From contig OX463855.1 of NCBI GenBank assembly GCA_949825065.1, positions 35,578,281 to 35,642,280 of the forward strand: a DNA stretch of 64,000 bases, read 5' to 3'. The position numbers were made by a program, and so were the translations under genes. The stretch is from Odontocerum albicorne. Taxonomy: Eukaryota; Arthropoda; Insecta; Trichoptera; Odontoceridae. The first letter of the stretch is position 1. Each line of letters begins with the position of its first letter. Under the pieces are notes generated by a model. It saw only the letters and a program-made list of their open reading frames with translations, had not been told where the DNA came from and ran no database searches. Below, piece by piece: positions 21,046-31,180 of the stretch.

Positions 21046-21660
21046 CGCCGTATTTCTATCAGAGTAGACAAAAATAAGAGAGCGTCAGATACTCATCTTT
21101 CTTCTCTGCTACATCCATACATCTTCTCATACAGCTTATATGATTGCTCTTAATTTTTACATTTCATTTTTTTTAAATATCGAAAACTTGATCCAAACAT
21201 ACGTTCCTTGGTCTTCCTCTACCACACTTTCCACTCACATCTTAACTGTTAATTTTTTTTGTTAATCTTCCTTCATTCATTCTTTCCAAGTGCCCAAACC
21301 ATCCCGTAGTGTTCTTCGCCTTACACAACACTTCATCTATAAGTTAATATTCATCCCTTATCAATTCATTCCGTTTTCTGTCATTCCATGTATTATTCTC
21401 AGTGCACGCATTTCTACAGCATTTTTTCTTCTCTACTTAGTCTTTTCCATGTTCACGTTTCACTCTCTCACATCATAGTTGACAGCATTATGCACTATCA
21501 TCTAATAGATTTTGTTACTGTCCGGTTCGAGTATATACGTGTATATTTTAGTGCGCTATTGACGTTGTTTACTATCGCCACATACCATTGGATATCTCTC
21601 TTAACTCTTCTATTATCTTAAAAAAATACTACCCTAATAGCAGAATTCCTCAACGTGTTC
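21046..21660 (-). pseudogene. RTE-type LINE fragment
   Basis: Same family and orientation as 1789-2600 and 45672-46330. Contains the family 3' end (CATACCGTCACGCCG on plus) and decayed RT C-terminal sequence. No intact frame. Confidence 0.6.
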
Positions 21661-21844
21661 TATTTTTTTTCGTTATTCACCCATATATCGCATTTACTTT
21701 TCCTTTACATTTGTATTTATTTGCATTTGACCATTTAATGAGTCAAGTTCACTCTAATGGTTCATAAGTTACAAAGTAACACCTCACACACTGTGTGGAC
21801 TTAAGAATCCTCTTGTATACCTCTAGCCATCTCATCCACTCTCT

Positions 21845-21910
21845 GACGACCTCAGAGGCTTAACTGGTAAGATGTTTGTCTTCTAACCCGGGGGCCCGGG
21901 TTCAATTTGT
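21845..21910 (+). repeat. SINE-1 head fused to a LINE 3' end
   Basis: tRNA head (ACCTCAGAGGCTTAACTGGT, box B-like GGGTTCAATTT) running directly, without body, into the Jockey-1 sequence at 21911. Confidence 0.7.
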
Positions 21911-22650
21911 AATGAGAATCTCGAAGTCGTTTGAAAACCAATTGGTGCTCAAAACGTTGTTTAATTCATTGATCCGTAGCAAACTAGAAAGCAGTGCTTG
22001 CATTTGGAGCCCGGTGGGGGCGCAGAACTCGCTCATGGTGGAGAAAGTACAAAAAAAAAATCTACGATATCTCTATATGAGAGAGTTCGGTGTCTATCCG
22101 TGGCTTTATCCTACTCAGTTTCTGCTGGGCATGCTCGGGTATAACTCCTTGAGCGTAAGAAGAGATCTGCGTCTCCTGGTATACGTTGTCAAACTCGTTC
22201 GAGGAGTTGTGAGCTGTCCAGCATTACTACAAAGATTAGCGTTAAATGTTCCTAACAATTGCACTAGACTGCGCCGGCAAGAACTGTTCTCAATAACATA
22301 CGCAAGAACGGGTCTTCCAGCCGCTATGCCTGTTAGAAGGGCCTTAACTCTTCTAAACGGGACTGCTTCGGATATTGACATATTTCATATCACATTACCA
22401 AAAGCAAAAGTAAATTTTCTTAGATTGAGCGCGTTAAAAAGCACTCATCAACATACTTAAGTGACTGAATATATGTGTATCATATGTTTTTGTGTATATA
22501 CTCGTTTGTATGCATATGCAATATTTTTTATTTTATATAATTTTTTATTTTTTTTCTGTATAATTTTTCTTCTTTTTTAATATCTTGTATTTTTCAAAGT
22601 AATTGGGCTAAGCCTGTTTTGAAAAAATAAATTACTAAATAAATAAAAAA
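21911..22650 (+). pseudogene. Jockey-1 LINE, 5'-truncated 3' end
   Basis: Matches 55747-56500 of the long copy. The RT C-terminal frame is open from the junction to 22460 (ISKSFENQLVLKTLFNSLIR through LPKAKVNFLRLSALKSTHQHT). The 3' UTR ends CTAAGCCTGTTTTG plus an A/T-rich tail. Compared with the long copy only a few substitutions and a small indel are seen, so the insertion is recent. Core RT motifs are missing, so it is not functional. Confidence 0.85.
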
Positions 22651-22693
22651 AATTCCGTTGGAATATAATTTTTTAGAATTAACATATTACTTT

Positions 22694-22750
22694 TTCCAAA
22701 TGGCAATAAACCTGTCAGGTTGTTCAGTATACAACTGTGTAATACAATTC
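22694..22750 (+). repeat. SINE-1 3' tail fragment
   Basis: AAATGGCAATAAACCTGTCAG and ACAACTGTGTAATACAA match the end of SINE-1. Confidence 0.6.
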
Positions 22751-22889
22751 AATAATAATAGTAAAATGACAATTTATATAACGTCGTGTAGAGAGAAAAC
22801 TCTCCTCAAAGGCAATACTCGTATATCTCGGAATTCACACTATATTATTGGCAGATTAAAAATATTACAAAATAAATATTTATAAGTTG

Positions 22890-23062
22890 AGTGTAAAATA
22901 TAGGATTATAGTGGCTGTGGCCATTCATAAAGTACTCTCCCGCATCTGCGTGTATTCAGAAATATATATTTGGTAAGAAAACCGCAGAAAGCTTACCAAG
23001 CGAAGACGACCTACAAAGCAATCTTTGTAGATCTTCCGATATTTGATACACTATATTGGTAG
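22890..23062 (+). repeat. Dispersed repeat R, copy 2
   Basis: Colinear with 12463-12660. Landmarks TTTGGTAAGAAAACCGCAG and GATCTTCCGATATTTGATAC. Confidence 0.65.
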
Positions 23063-23102
23063 TTTATTCCATACCGTAGTGCTAACCTTAGAATTGTTTT
23101 AA

Positions 23103-23816
23103 TCTCTTCAGACCTGCATTAATTTTAAGATTTTAAAAATATTCTTGCTTGTGAGTGTATTATTGACACATAATCCAACATTATGTCGTATTAGTTTAGA
23201 TCAAGAGTTCCTAAACTTTTATCGGGTGCAGACCCCTTTACCAAAAACTTTTAAAACCGTCGACCCCCTACTCATTTACTTTACTTACTCAAATTAATAA
23301 GTTTGTACAGTACTCGATATTAAATATTTCACTAGATATCAAACTTTTCATTTTAATCACTTGTAATTAAGGATTGAAAAAGATAAAAAGGACTACGGAT
23401 TATGCATTGCATTATCTTGTGCAACATTTAATTTTGAAATCTGCGCTGACGAAAATTATAGCAAAAAAAAAACGAGCAGAGTTTTTTTAATTTTTGACAT
23501 TTATGAAATAAATATGTAAATTCAAAATAAGTACAAATATTGACAAATATTCTTAATTAGGTGCCTATTGGAATCATAGATATTTTAAAGTAACAAACAA
23601 ATAGCAGTAGTAAGGGGGTCTATTTTTTTATTGAAAATATCGACCCCTAGAAAAATCAAATCAACCCCAGGGGGTCGATATCGACCACTTTGGGAACTCT
23701 TGCTTTAGATCCTACTCTTCATTTGTTATCATTGAGAACAGAAATATACCACAAAGCTGTTTACAAAATGCTTATGAACTTTGTGTCCATTATAATGGAC
23801 GCCAGGTCTGAATAGA
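23103..23816 (+). mobile_element. Small TTAA-flanked MITE interrupted by a hAT-type MITE
   Basis: TTAA at 23099-23102 and 23817-23820. Ends TCTCTTCAGACCTG and, inverted, TCTATTCAGACCTGG. Without the nested element it is about 205 bp. A remnant copy is at 718-935. Confidence 0.75.
23202..23702. mobile_element. hAT-type MITE, 501 bp
   Basis: Ends CAAGAGTTCCTAAACTTTT and, inverted, CAAGAGTTCCCAAAGTGG. Near-perfect 8-bp duplication (GTTTAGAT 23194-23201, CTTTAGAT 23703-23710). Distant relative of the hAT MITEs at 6739 and 13442. No transposase. Confidence 0.85.
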
Positions 23817-23864
23817 TTAACATAAAAGCTCTCTCCTGTGGTTTATGAAATGATTTACCATATA

Positions 23865-25150
23865 TTGGGTCCTTACATGTGAAATTGGCGTTTTGTTTGG
23901 GAGGAACATAAAGTTGATTTTTTTTAATATAATATATTTATTTAATCAAAGTATGTACCATTGCTATCTATGCACTTTTGCCATCTCATAGGTAGTTCAT
24001 CGATCCCTTTACTAAAAAAACCATTCGGACGGGAATCAATAAAATCTTTGAAGTCGGTTTGGACTGCCCCATCGGAGTTGAATTTTTTCCCTTGCAAGAA
24101 GTTATCCAAATTTCGAAAAAAATAGTAATCTGTTGGGGCAAGGTCCGGAGAGTACGGTGGATGTCTTAGACATTCCAATTGAAGCTCTTCTAATTTGGTA
24201 GCCGTCTGTTGTGCAGTGTGTGGTCTAGCGTTATCATGAAGCAGCAGTGGCCTAGAGCGATTAACCAGCCTCGGTTGTTTAGCAGCTAGCTTTTCCATCA
24301 TGGTTTGCAGTTGCTGACAATAGACATCTGCCGTAATCGTCTGGCCAGATTTAAGAAAGCTGTAGTGAACGACACCAGCACTAGTCCACCAAACGCTCAC
24401 AAGTAACTTTTTTGGAGTCAATTTTCGCTTGGGGCATGGTTTGGCTGGTTCGGCAGGGTTCAGCCATTGCGATGAGCGCTTCCGATTATCATACAGGATC
24501 CACTTTTCATCACAGGTAATGATTCGATTCAAAATCCCTTCATTATTGTGCCGGTTGAGTAATGCAACGCAGCAGTCAACGCGCGTTTGTTGATTTGCTT
24601 CACTCAATTCGTGAGGTACCCACCTTTCAAGCTTTTTCACCTTCCCAATTTGCTTCAAGTGGATTAAAACAGTTTTATCACTAACACCGCAGCCTGCAGC
24701 TAACTCGGACGTGGTTTGCGATGGATCCGCATCCACAATAGCCTTCAATTCTTCATTATCAACTTTGGTCTCCGGCCGTCCACGGGGCTTTTTCTGCAGG
24801 TCGAAATTTCCAGAACGAAAACGTTGGAACCAAAAACGCACTGTGTTTTCTTTTGCGGCACCGTCGCCATACACATCATTAATCCTTCGAGCCGTTTCTG
24901 CAGCACTGGTGCCACGGTGGAACTCGTACTCGTAAATAACGCGATATTTCAAGTTTTCCATTTTGTAAACTGAGTGACGCAAAGAAAAAAAACAATTGAG
25001 GAAAAAACAAATGAATTATAATTTTCGAAACACAAATACTTGAGTAAATAGCTGTATAAATTTGAATTTGAAATTCCTAACCAAAGAGAAGATATTTGAG
25101 ATCAAAGTTGCCAGTACGGCAAAACGCCGGTTTCGTATGTGGGGACCTAA
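23865..25150 (-). mobile_element. Complete mariner element, 1286 bp
   Basis: Imperfect inverted ends of about 31 bp (left TTGGGTCCTTACATGTGAAA, right TTAGGTCCCCACATACGAAA when inverted) with TA on both sides (23863-23864, 25151-25152). It contains one full transposase frame. Length and layout are those of an autonomous mariner. Confidence 0.95.
23942..24982 (-). CDS. Mariner transposase, 346 aa, apparently intact
   Basis: DD34D transposase that would cut and rejoin mariner ends at TA sites in the nucleus. An N-terminal helix-turn-helix region (about residues 1-120) is followed by the catalytic part. The first Asp lies in TCDEKWILYDN, the second in LLHDNARPHTA, and the third, 34 residues later, in APTDYYFF. 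The WVPHEL linker motif is also present (WVPHELSEANQ). 346 residues fits the family, and there is no stop or frameshift. The start is the first ATG (MRHSVYKMENLKYR); the internal Met in KMENLK is an alternative. The protein resembles cecropia-type insect mariners. The copy at 42826 differs by few bases. It could be active, though nothing here shows expression. Confidence 0.93.
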   Translation of the reverse strand: MRHSVYKMENLKYRVIYEYEFHRGTSAAETARRINDVYGDGAAKENTVRFWFQRFRSGNFDLQKKPRGRPETKVDNEELKAIVDADPSQTTSELAAGCGVSDKTVLIHLKQIGKVKKLERWVPHELSEANQQTRVDCCVALLNRHNNEGILNRIITCDEKWILYDNRKRSSQWLNPAEPAKPCPKRKLTPKKLLVSVWWTSAGVVHYSFLKSGQTITADVYCQQLQTMMEKLAAKQPRLVNRSRPLLLHDNARPHTAQQTATKLEELQLECLRHPPYSPDLAPTDYYFFRNLDNFLQGKKFNSDGAVQTDFKDFIDSRPNGFFSKGIDELPMRWQKCIDSNGTYFD

Positions 25151-25152
25151 TA

Positions 25153-25560
25153 TTATTTATAGTTAAGGCATTAACATTGTGGAGGTTTAAATACATTGTA
25201 ATTTGTTTTTATGAAACATTGTTTATTCCACTTTTGTAACGGTATACCGGTTTCAAGGCTTTCACCTCACCATCAGGGGAGCTCAAACAATCATACTCGT
25301 ATTGTTTGTGATCCCCTGATAAAAACAAATCACATGATTTGCCATAGTTTAATTTCTGCACCAACCATTCGTTGTATCCTCTTAAAGGCGTGGCTCGGCG
25401 GTGATTCACAAAGCCTGTGCCGTATTTTGGTATCGCAACTTCCTCGACAGCTTCCGCTGTGTCCAATGCTAATGCAGCACGCAATACAATCGAGCGACGG
25501 ACGTGTCCAACGCGTGCCAATAATGAATTATCACAAGCGCCACTTTGAAGACTTGTCTTC
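25153..25560 (-). mobile_element. PLE-a tail fragment with hammerhead-like motif
   Basis: The minus strand contains the family 3' tail (GGAATAAACAATGTTTC, CCTCCACAATGTTAATGCC, TTAACTATAAATAA) abutting the mariner right end. Upstream is the hammerhead-like motif at 25245-25276. A 117-residue minus frame (25209-25562) reads through the motif; its N-terminal two thirds match nothing I recognise. Confidence 0.7.
25245..25276 (-). ncRNA. Hammerhead-like motif, one core change
   Basis: Minus strand CTGATGG, TGAGGTGAAAGCCTT, GAAA, CCGG, TA. The last core base of CTGANGA is G instead of A, which should impair catalysis. Confidence 0.55.
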
Positions 25561-25705
25561 AAAAAGCAGCCAACTGCACTTGTTTTTCAATTAATTGACC
25601 AAACTTGACTTGAATTATTCAATACACACGGGCTCTAATGTAGCTGCCAGACGTGATTTGTTATTCTCTGTTTGAATTTTTTAAGTAAATTGTGGTTACA
25701 TATTA

Positions 25706-26053
25706 CTGTCTAACCTCGGGTCACGAACGCCTCTAGTCACGAACAAATAGACTTATGAACACAAGTTTTGACTCGACCTGCGTACAATGTCTCGGCTCAC
25801 GAATTAATTGTAACGGCGCATTACGCATTAGTTGTTGTTCTCTGGGGTGCGCGCATTGTGAACATTGTTTGTCGTCCCTGATACATTTTATTTTTGCTTT
25901 TTATATATATATAATATACAGTATATATAACATATATTTTGCATTAAATTAACCCTTCTTATGGCTCCCAAGAAAATAAATTTCGGTTTGCGAACATTTC
26001 AGCTCGCGAACGGATCAAAGAACGAATTAAGTTCGTAACCCGAGGTACCACTG
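25706..26053. mobile_element. TA-flanked MITE, pogo/Tigger-like ends
   Basis: Right end inverted CAGTGGTACCTCGGGTTACG, left end CTGTCTAACCTCGGGTCACG, with TA on both sides. The AT-rich middle has no transposase. Confidence 0.75.
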
Positions 26054-26086
26054 TATTTATATATTTATTTTATTTACGATACAACA

Positions 26087-26344
26087 GTGTTATGGGATAA
26101 AAATAACATTAAAATCCGAAAGGTATCCTGTTTGGATTATGTATTACGAGGAGCAAAGTACAAATTACTACACCTGATCATCCAATGCAAAATAGAAGGT
26201 CGAAGAGGTGTTGGCAGGAGGAAAATCTCCTGGCTCTGCAATATACGTGATTGGACTGGTATAAGGAGCGTTAGGGATTTTTTTTGGGCTGCCGGGGACA
26301 AAGATGTCTACTCTCAGGTAATATTCAACGTTGGGGGGACCTGA
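26087..26344 (+). pseudogene. LINE-G fragment, RT C-terminus
   Basis: Encodes CKIEGRRGVGRRKISWLCNI and RDWTGIR, the extreme C-terminus of an RTE-like LINE polyprotein, ending FNVGGT at the stop as in 33711, 57711 and 63574. The upstream part is missing. Confidence 0.75.
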
Positions 26345-26735
26345 TATGAAACAGGGAATAAGAATAAGTGTTCTGGGATAAAAAAATCTGGTTCCGGAAT
26401 GAATGTATGAATGATTTGTTTTAATCTTAGTTAATTGCAGATGCCTCTTTTTTAAAGTAGTCCCTTAATTGATTATCAATAGTTTGCATTCGGCGATAGA
26501 TACCGCCAATACTAATTTCCACTGAGATGGACAGATTATCTATCTGTATTTAGTATCGGAAGAAGGGGCTTCATTTGAATCACGTGCAAGAACAGTCCTG
26601 CTAAGAAAGTACCGCAAGATGCAAAATGGATATAATCGGAAATTATAACTTTATTTTTTATTTCCTCGGCCAAATTATCTTTTTGATATAAAATATTAAA
26701 ATAAAACAACATATATAATTTAACGAATTTAGTGA
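26345..26735. other. No gene; unassigned
   Basis: No supported feature. Confidence 0.4.
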
Positions 26736-27690
26736 GGTGCACTTCGGAAACTTCACCAAAATCTCCTGTAAAGGTGGGGGTACATCAGGGATCGGTACTC
26801 AGTCCGCTACTGTTCATCTTAGTCATGGACTATTTAACTAACCAGGAAATGAACAGACTCCTAAAGATCCTACTATTTGCAGACGGTATCGTATTAATAA
26901 GTGAAAAACAGGATACCTGCAAAATAGTCTGGAAAGGTGGAGAAGAATCTTGAAGGACAATGGATTGAGACTGAGTAGAAAGAAAACAGAGTATCTGTAC
27001 CTACCATTCGAGAACACAAATGCTGTCACTCCCGTTATGCAAATGGATGGAGAAACATTACCAAATTGTGACTCCTTTAAGTATCTTGGGTCACTCATCC
27101 ATAGCGATGGAGGATGTGCAGCAGATGTAACACATAGAATTTGTGTGGTGTGGATGAAGTTCAGATTAATGACGGGAGTTCTGTGTGATCCGAAAATGCC
27201 AGTAAAGTTAAAAGGAAAAGTATACCAAACGATTGTCAGACCCGCACTCCTCTATGGCTCCGAATGCTGGACGATGTATAACTCTTACTCTAGGCAACTA
27301 GAAACTGCTGAAATGCGCATGCTAAGATGGTCAGCTGGTGTGTCCCTTAGAGACACAATAAAAAGCTCACGCATTCGTGGAAGCTTGGGTGTTACAGACA
27401 TCAACAGTAAGATGGAGGAGAGGCGATTGAGATGGTATGGCCACGCTGGACGCAGAGCACCCAATCACATTGTGAACCAGGCAATCTCCATGGATCTTCC
27501 TCGAATAACAATCAGAGGAAGACCAAAGAATTCGTGGGTGGTGCAAAAAGATAACCTGATGCAGAGGCACGGCCTGGGGGACGTAGTCCGGGACAGAAGA
27601 GCATACAACCTAAGGACGAGGAGAGCTGACACAACAGTCTTCGCAGACAGTGAGTTAGGATGGAGCCAGGGAGAAGAACAAATATAATTT
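26736..27690 (+). pseudogene. RTE-2 LINE, RT palm to C-terminus, one frameshift
   Basis: Reads VGVHQGSVLSPLLFILVMDY (RT motif B'), then LLFADGIVLISE where the catalytic FADD has become FADG, then after a frame change NGLRLSRKKTEYLYLP, FKYLGSLIHSDGG, LYGSECWTMYNS and EERRLRWYGHAGRR. These are the usual blocks of RTE-type RTs. The open part is 26950-27687. Endonuclease and N-terminal RT are missing, and the loss of a catalytic Asp plus the frameshift make it non-functional. Confidence 0.85.
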
Positions 27691-27819
27691 AACATTGGAA
27701 TGTTAGATATGTTAAAAAACTAGTATATGGCGAACAACACAGTAAATCAAACCTATATAATTCAATCAATTCATTTAGAAGGTGTCCCATGAGATACACT
27801 ATTTCTTTAAACGCTACAT

Positions 27820-27905
27820 TCAACATGACCCAAGACCGGGAGGGATGGAAACAGGTGGTGCGCCGAGTTCGAGACATAGCAGAGGACCACGACTGTCGAC
27901 ATTGA
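27820..27905 (+). pseudogene. RTE C-terminal tail piece
   Basis: TQDREGWKQVVRRVRDIAED then a stop resembles the final residues of RTE-type polyproteins. It is separated from 27690 by about 130 bp of rearranged DNA. Confidence 0.6.
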
Positions 27906-27969
27906 ACAAGCGACGAACAAAAGTATTAAATGAAATCTATAATGAGTATTAAATTGCTACGTATCTAAT

Positions 27970-28280
27970 CATCACCATCACATCAGTCCCTATTGCAGTA
28001 GGCAGAGAGAACAGATCTTCACATCATTCTGTCATGGTATACATCTTTCGCTTCTGCTACATCCATTCACGTTGTCATGCATTCTCTATAATTGTAAAGA
28101 ATTTCATAATTTGTTTCATTTGGTCCCATCACGTTTTCGTAGGTATTTCCAAACCCCTTGTACCTTCTTTACTGCTTGTGTAGATTATTTTTGTGAATCT
28201 TTCATTCTTTCTACCTATTTTCCTTTCTTCATCTTGTTTCAATCCGCATTTTTGAATTGTTTTTCCACACCTTAGGTATC
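27970..28280 (-). pseudogene. RTE-type LINE fragment
   Basis: Same family 3' region as 21046-21660 (TGCAGTAGGCAGAGAGAAC, CTGCTACATCCATTCACG). Decayed, no open frame. Confidence 0.5.
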
Positions 28281-28484
28281 TCACATTACGTAAATAATGT
28301 CTTAAAAACTTTTTCGTAAGTTTCCAAAGATTGGTTTGACCTTGTTCGAAAGTTTCTGCTCGACTCTTTCAAGGGTGAAGCTTATACTCTTGAAAAAAAA
28401 ACTTCTGGAAAAGTCGAGAGGAAAACTTGTCAATAAAACTACACGTAGAAAATAAGAAACTTAACAATATTTCTCTCTCTTCGT

Positions 28485-28520
28485 CGAAGACCTCCGTGGG
28501 CTAGTGGTAACATTCGTGAA
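28485..28520 (+). repeat. SINE-1 head fragment
   Basis: GACCTCCGTGGGCTAGTGGT matches the SINE head and then diverges abruptly. Confidence 0.55.
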
Positions 28521-28584
28521 TATGAGAACATTCAACCAGTTGAGGTACAAGTACCATATAATATAGTTGGGAGGTCCATATTAA

Positions 28585-29135
28585 CACTTTGAGCACAAAA
28601 ATCAGAAAACTAGGATACATATTCCGTATGATTCGAAATGTGCTCAGTGAAAATATTCTTAAAAGTATATACTTCGCCTTATGTCAGTCAGCACTTTCTT
28701 ACGGTATATCAGTTTGGGGGGGATGCACCTTAACCCAAAAACACATATTGCAGGGTTCCCAAAAAATGATTGTGAAAATAATTAAAAAACTTCCTGCCCG
28801 GTTTCCCACGGCGGAGCTTTTCAGAGAGTATCAGGTCCTGAACATAGCCAATTTACATCTCAAATCCATTCTCTGGCACTACCATCGAGAGGAAGGGAAG
28901 ATGCAGACTCAGCAGACACACATGACACGCATGGCAACTAATGAAATGTTCACCATCCCTAGAGTTAAAACCTCTTTTGCCTAAAGGCAATATGCTTATT
29001 TGGCTCGCATTACGTACAATGGCGTGCCGAATTTAATAAAGGCAAAGGTACGAAAACCATTTAGACAGTCGATCGGAGCGTGGTTCTTATTGCGACAGGA
29101 TTTTGAGTACTTGGGCTTTCAGGATGAATGACGTG
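28585..29135 (+). pseudogene. Jockey-superfamily LINE, RT C-terminal region
   Basis: Open from 28589 to 28984: RKLGYIFRMIRNVLSENILK, SIYFALCQSALSYGISVWGG and QKMIVKIIKKLPARFPTAEL, as in Jockey/CR1-type RT C-termini. After a stop it continues with RITYNGVPNLIKAKVRKPFR and FEYLGFQDE to about 29130. It is distinct from Jockey-1 and Jockey-2. 5'-truncated. Confidence 0.75.
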
Positions 29136-29584
29136 TGGAAAAGATTTGTGTGGGCTCGTGAGTGTGGGTTTCTTCTTGTTGTTTTAAATTTTGTTGTTTT
29201 TGTGTTTCCGTATGTTTTTTATTTTTATTCTTATGATTGTGTGCGGTATATTGTGGGATGAATATTTTTGGTATTTCTGGAGTGATGATGTGTCAGGAGT
29301 TTAATTTCGCTTGATGTTTCCAGTTGTAATTGAGTGTCACTGTTTGTCAGTTTGATGAGAGCGTGCAACGGGGTTTTGTTTTTGTGTAATCAAAAATCGG
29401 AAAGAAGTATCGATTTATTTTTTCATGCTAAATATCCTCAGTGAGATACAGGCAAAAGCCTAGTTTACTGGGGATACGACAAATGAAAGGCAACAAACCC
29501 AGATCAATTAAAATTGTATGTCCAAATTAAATTACCTTTTGTTTTTTCACAAATTATGTATATTTCTTGTCATGTGTAATAATA
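29136..29584. other. Probable 3' UTR of the upstream LINE
   Basis: T- and G-rich sequence follows the frame end (TTGTTGTTTTAAATTTTGTT). I assign it to the LINE by position only. Confidence 0.35.
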
Positions 29585-29775
29585 AATAAATATTATATAA
29601 TATGGTGTAATATGCTCGTATATTATATGATATGGTGTAATATGCTCGTATATTATATGATATGGTGTAATATGCTCGTATATTATATGATATGGTGTAA
29701 TATGCTCGTATATTATATGATATGGTGTAATATGCTCGTATATTATATGATATGGTGTAATATGCTCGTATTTGT
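29585..29775 (+). repeat. Minisatellite, 30-bp unit, about 6 near-identical copies
   Basis: The unit contains GATATGGTGTAATATGCTCG and TATATTAT, repeated every 30 bp. A multiple of three keeps frames open on both strands; these are not genes. Copies are almost identical, so the expansion is recent. Confidence 0.95.
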
Positions 29776-29797
29776 TTTATTTTCACGTAGAAGAGAA

Positions 29798-30004
29798 CAA
29801 TATCCATGGCTTAGTTGGTAAGACACCTGTCTCCCAACCATGTGGGTTCAAATCCCGCTGGAGTCCAGTTTATATTAAAATGAAATCCAGTCTGGTTTTC
29901 ACGTAAGGCCTCTTTAAAATATTTCTTGTTAGTTGCAAGAGATTGCCACATGGCAATGAACCCGCTATGTTATACTGTTTACAACGAAAGTGTAATACAA
30001 TGCA
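29798..30004 (+). mobile_element. SINE-1, full length
   Basis: Head (CCATGGCTTAGTTGGTAAG, box B GGTTCAAATCCC), body (GAAATCCAGTCTGGTTTTCA), Jockey-2-type tail and distal CAACGAAAGTGTAATACAA. Confidence 0.85.
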
Positions 30005-30009
30005 AGAGT

Positions 30010-31180
30010 TAGTGTGTGGAGTATTGTTGTGGAGACGTTGCTCTCTAGTGGAGAAGGTCCAATATACATTGTTGAGATATATCTACTTACGGAAGTGCGG
30101 TTTCTACCCTAGGCTCCTACAAGATTTCTTCTAGGTATGTTGGGATACTACCTTCTTAGCGTGAGGAGGGATGTGAGAGTATCTTCTTATATATTTAACC
30201 CTTTAAGGACCGCAAGGTATTAGTATTAGTATGGCTGATCCCGGAGGGCCTTGAATTTTTTAGCAAAAATAAAACCTAATAGAATTATCTTTTTTGTATA
30301 TATATTCAAATGATACTATGAAGATTTACCAAATATGTACAGCGTGTGTCGTTTGTGCCGCCGTTCACTCAGAAAAACCCAACAAAAATTTTAACAAAAT
30401 GTCAGGGTTGTCACAGCTTATCACAGATAATACGGAAACATACGTTTATAAAATATTTTATAGAATTAAAAGTATATGTAACACGAAAATATTAATTATT
30501 TTAATAACGCACGGGAAGTAAATAATGGAACTATACAATCATTTCAAATTTCTACGGTTAAATAAGTAAAACGCAAAACTGACAACCCTGTATTAGTGAC
30601 ACTTGTCGACTGTCATGCGAAGCTTTTTGGTAAATCTCTGTAAATTCGATAATATCTATAAACTGTAATATTTTAGTGTTTATTCATCATCTCAATAGAT
30701 GTCTCTATATATTCCATATTTTAGATTATTCGAATTAGTACTAGACATTGGCTATAAACGGGCATAAAGCTGAGCGATTTAACTCGCAAATTTTGTATGG
30801 CCGGCCCGACGGGCACGGCAACAGAGAGCGAGTAAATTCGCTTAAGGCACCTAACCGGTTAAGTTGCTGACGGGAGTTACACCTAATCCAACTACCTTAT
30901 AAAATATATGGTTTTATGTTCCTGACAACTATTTGACGTACAGAAATATTAACCTACTCGTATTTAGATTGGCAATAAGTATTATATAGCAATAAGATTG
31001 GCAATAGAAGAAAGAAATTTGCCAAATGTTCTTTCTTATTTTGTATCACGGGCTGTCCCTTTTGAATAAGGCCTCGGATATCGACATCTTCAACATTTCC
31101 GATAATGTCTTTAAATGAAGTATTTTGAGCTTTCTTTGTAATCGGAGTTAGTTGTTACGGCTTAATAAATAATTCTTATT
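30010..31180 (+). pseudogene. Jockey-1-related LINE, split by a TTAA MITE
   Basis: 30050-30198 reads VEKVQYTLLRYIYLRKCGFY and LLGMLGYYLLSVRRDVRVSSYI. After the MITE it resumes at 30863 with LLTGVTPNPTTL and YVPDNYLT, aligned with Jockey-1 KLVRGVVSCPALL and NVPNNYT. 31070-31110 resembles NGTASDIDIFHI. More diverged than the other Jockey-1 copies, with stops and gaps. Confidence 0.7.
30199..30858. mobile_element. TTAA-flanked MITE, 660 bp
   Basis: TTAA at 30195-30198 and 30859-30862. Ends CCCTTTAAGGACCG and, inverted, CCGGTTAGGTGCCTTAAG. It interrupts a LINE frame exactly at a TTAA, which supports the boundaries. No transposase. Confidence 0.75.

Noticed and set aside
24711..24973. Plus-strand frames inside the mariner
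   Set aside because: Shadows of the intact transposase on the other strand.
25209..25562. 117-codon minus frame as a PLE protein
   Set aside because: Its C-terminal part reads through the hammerhead-like motif and tail, which are non-coding in the better copy; no GIY-YIG or RT residues are visible.
29547..29821. Overlapping frames of 86 and 84 codons on opposite strands
   Set aside because: Artefact of a 30-bp tandem array; no independent coding evidence.
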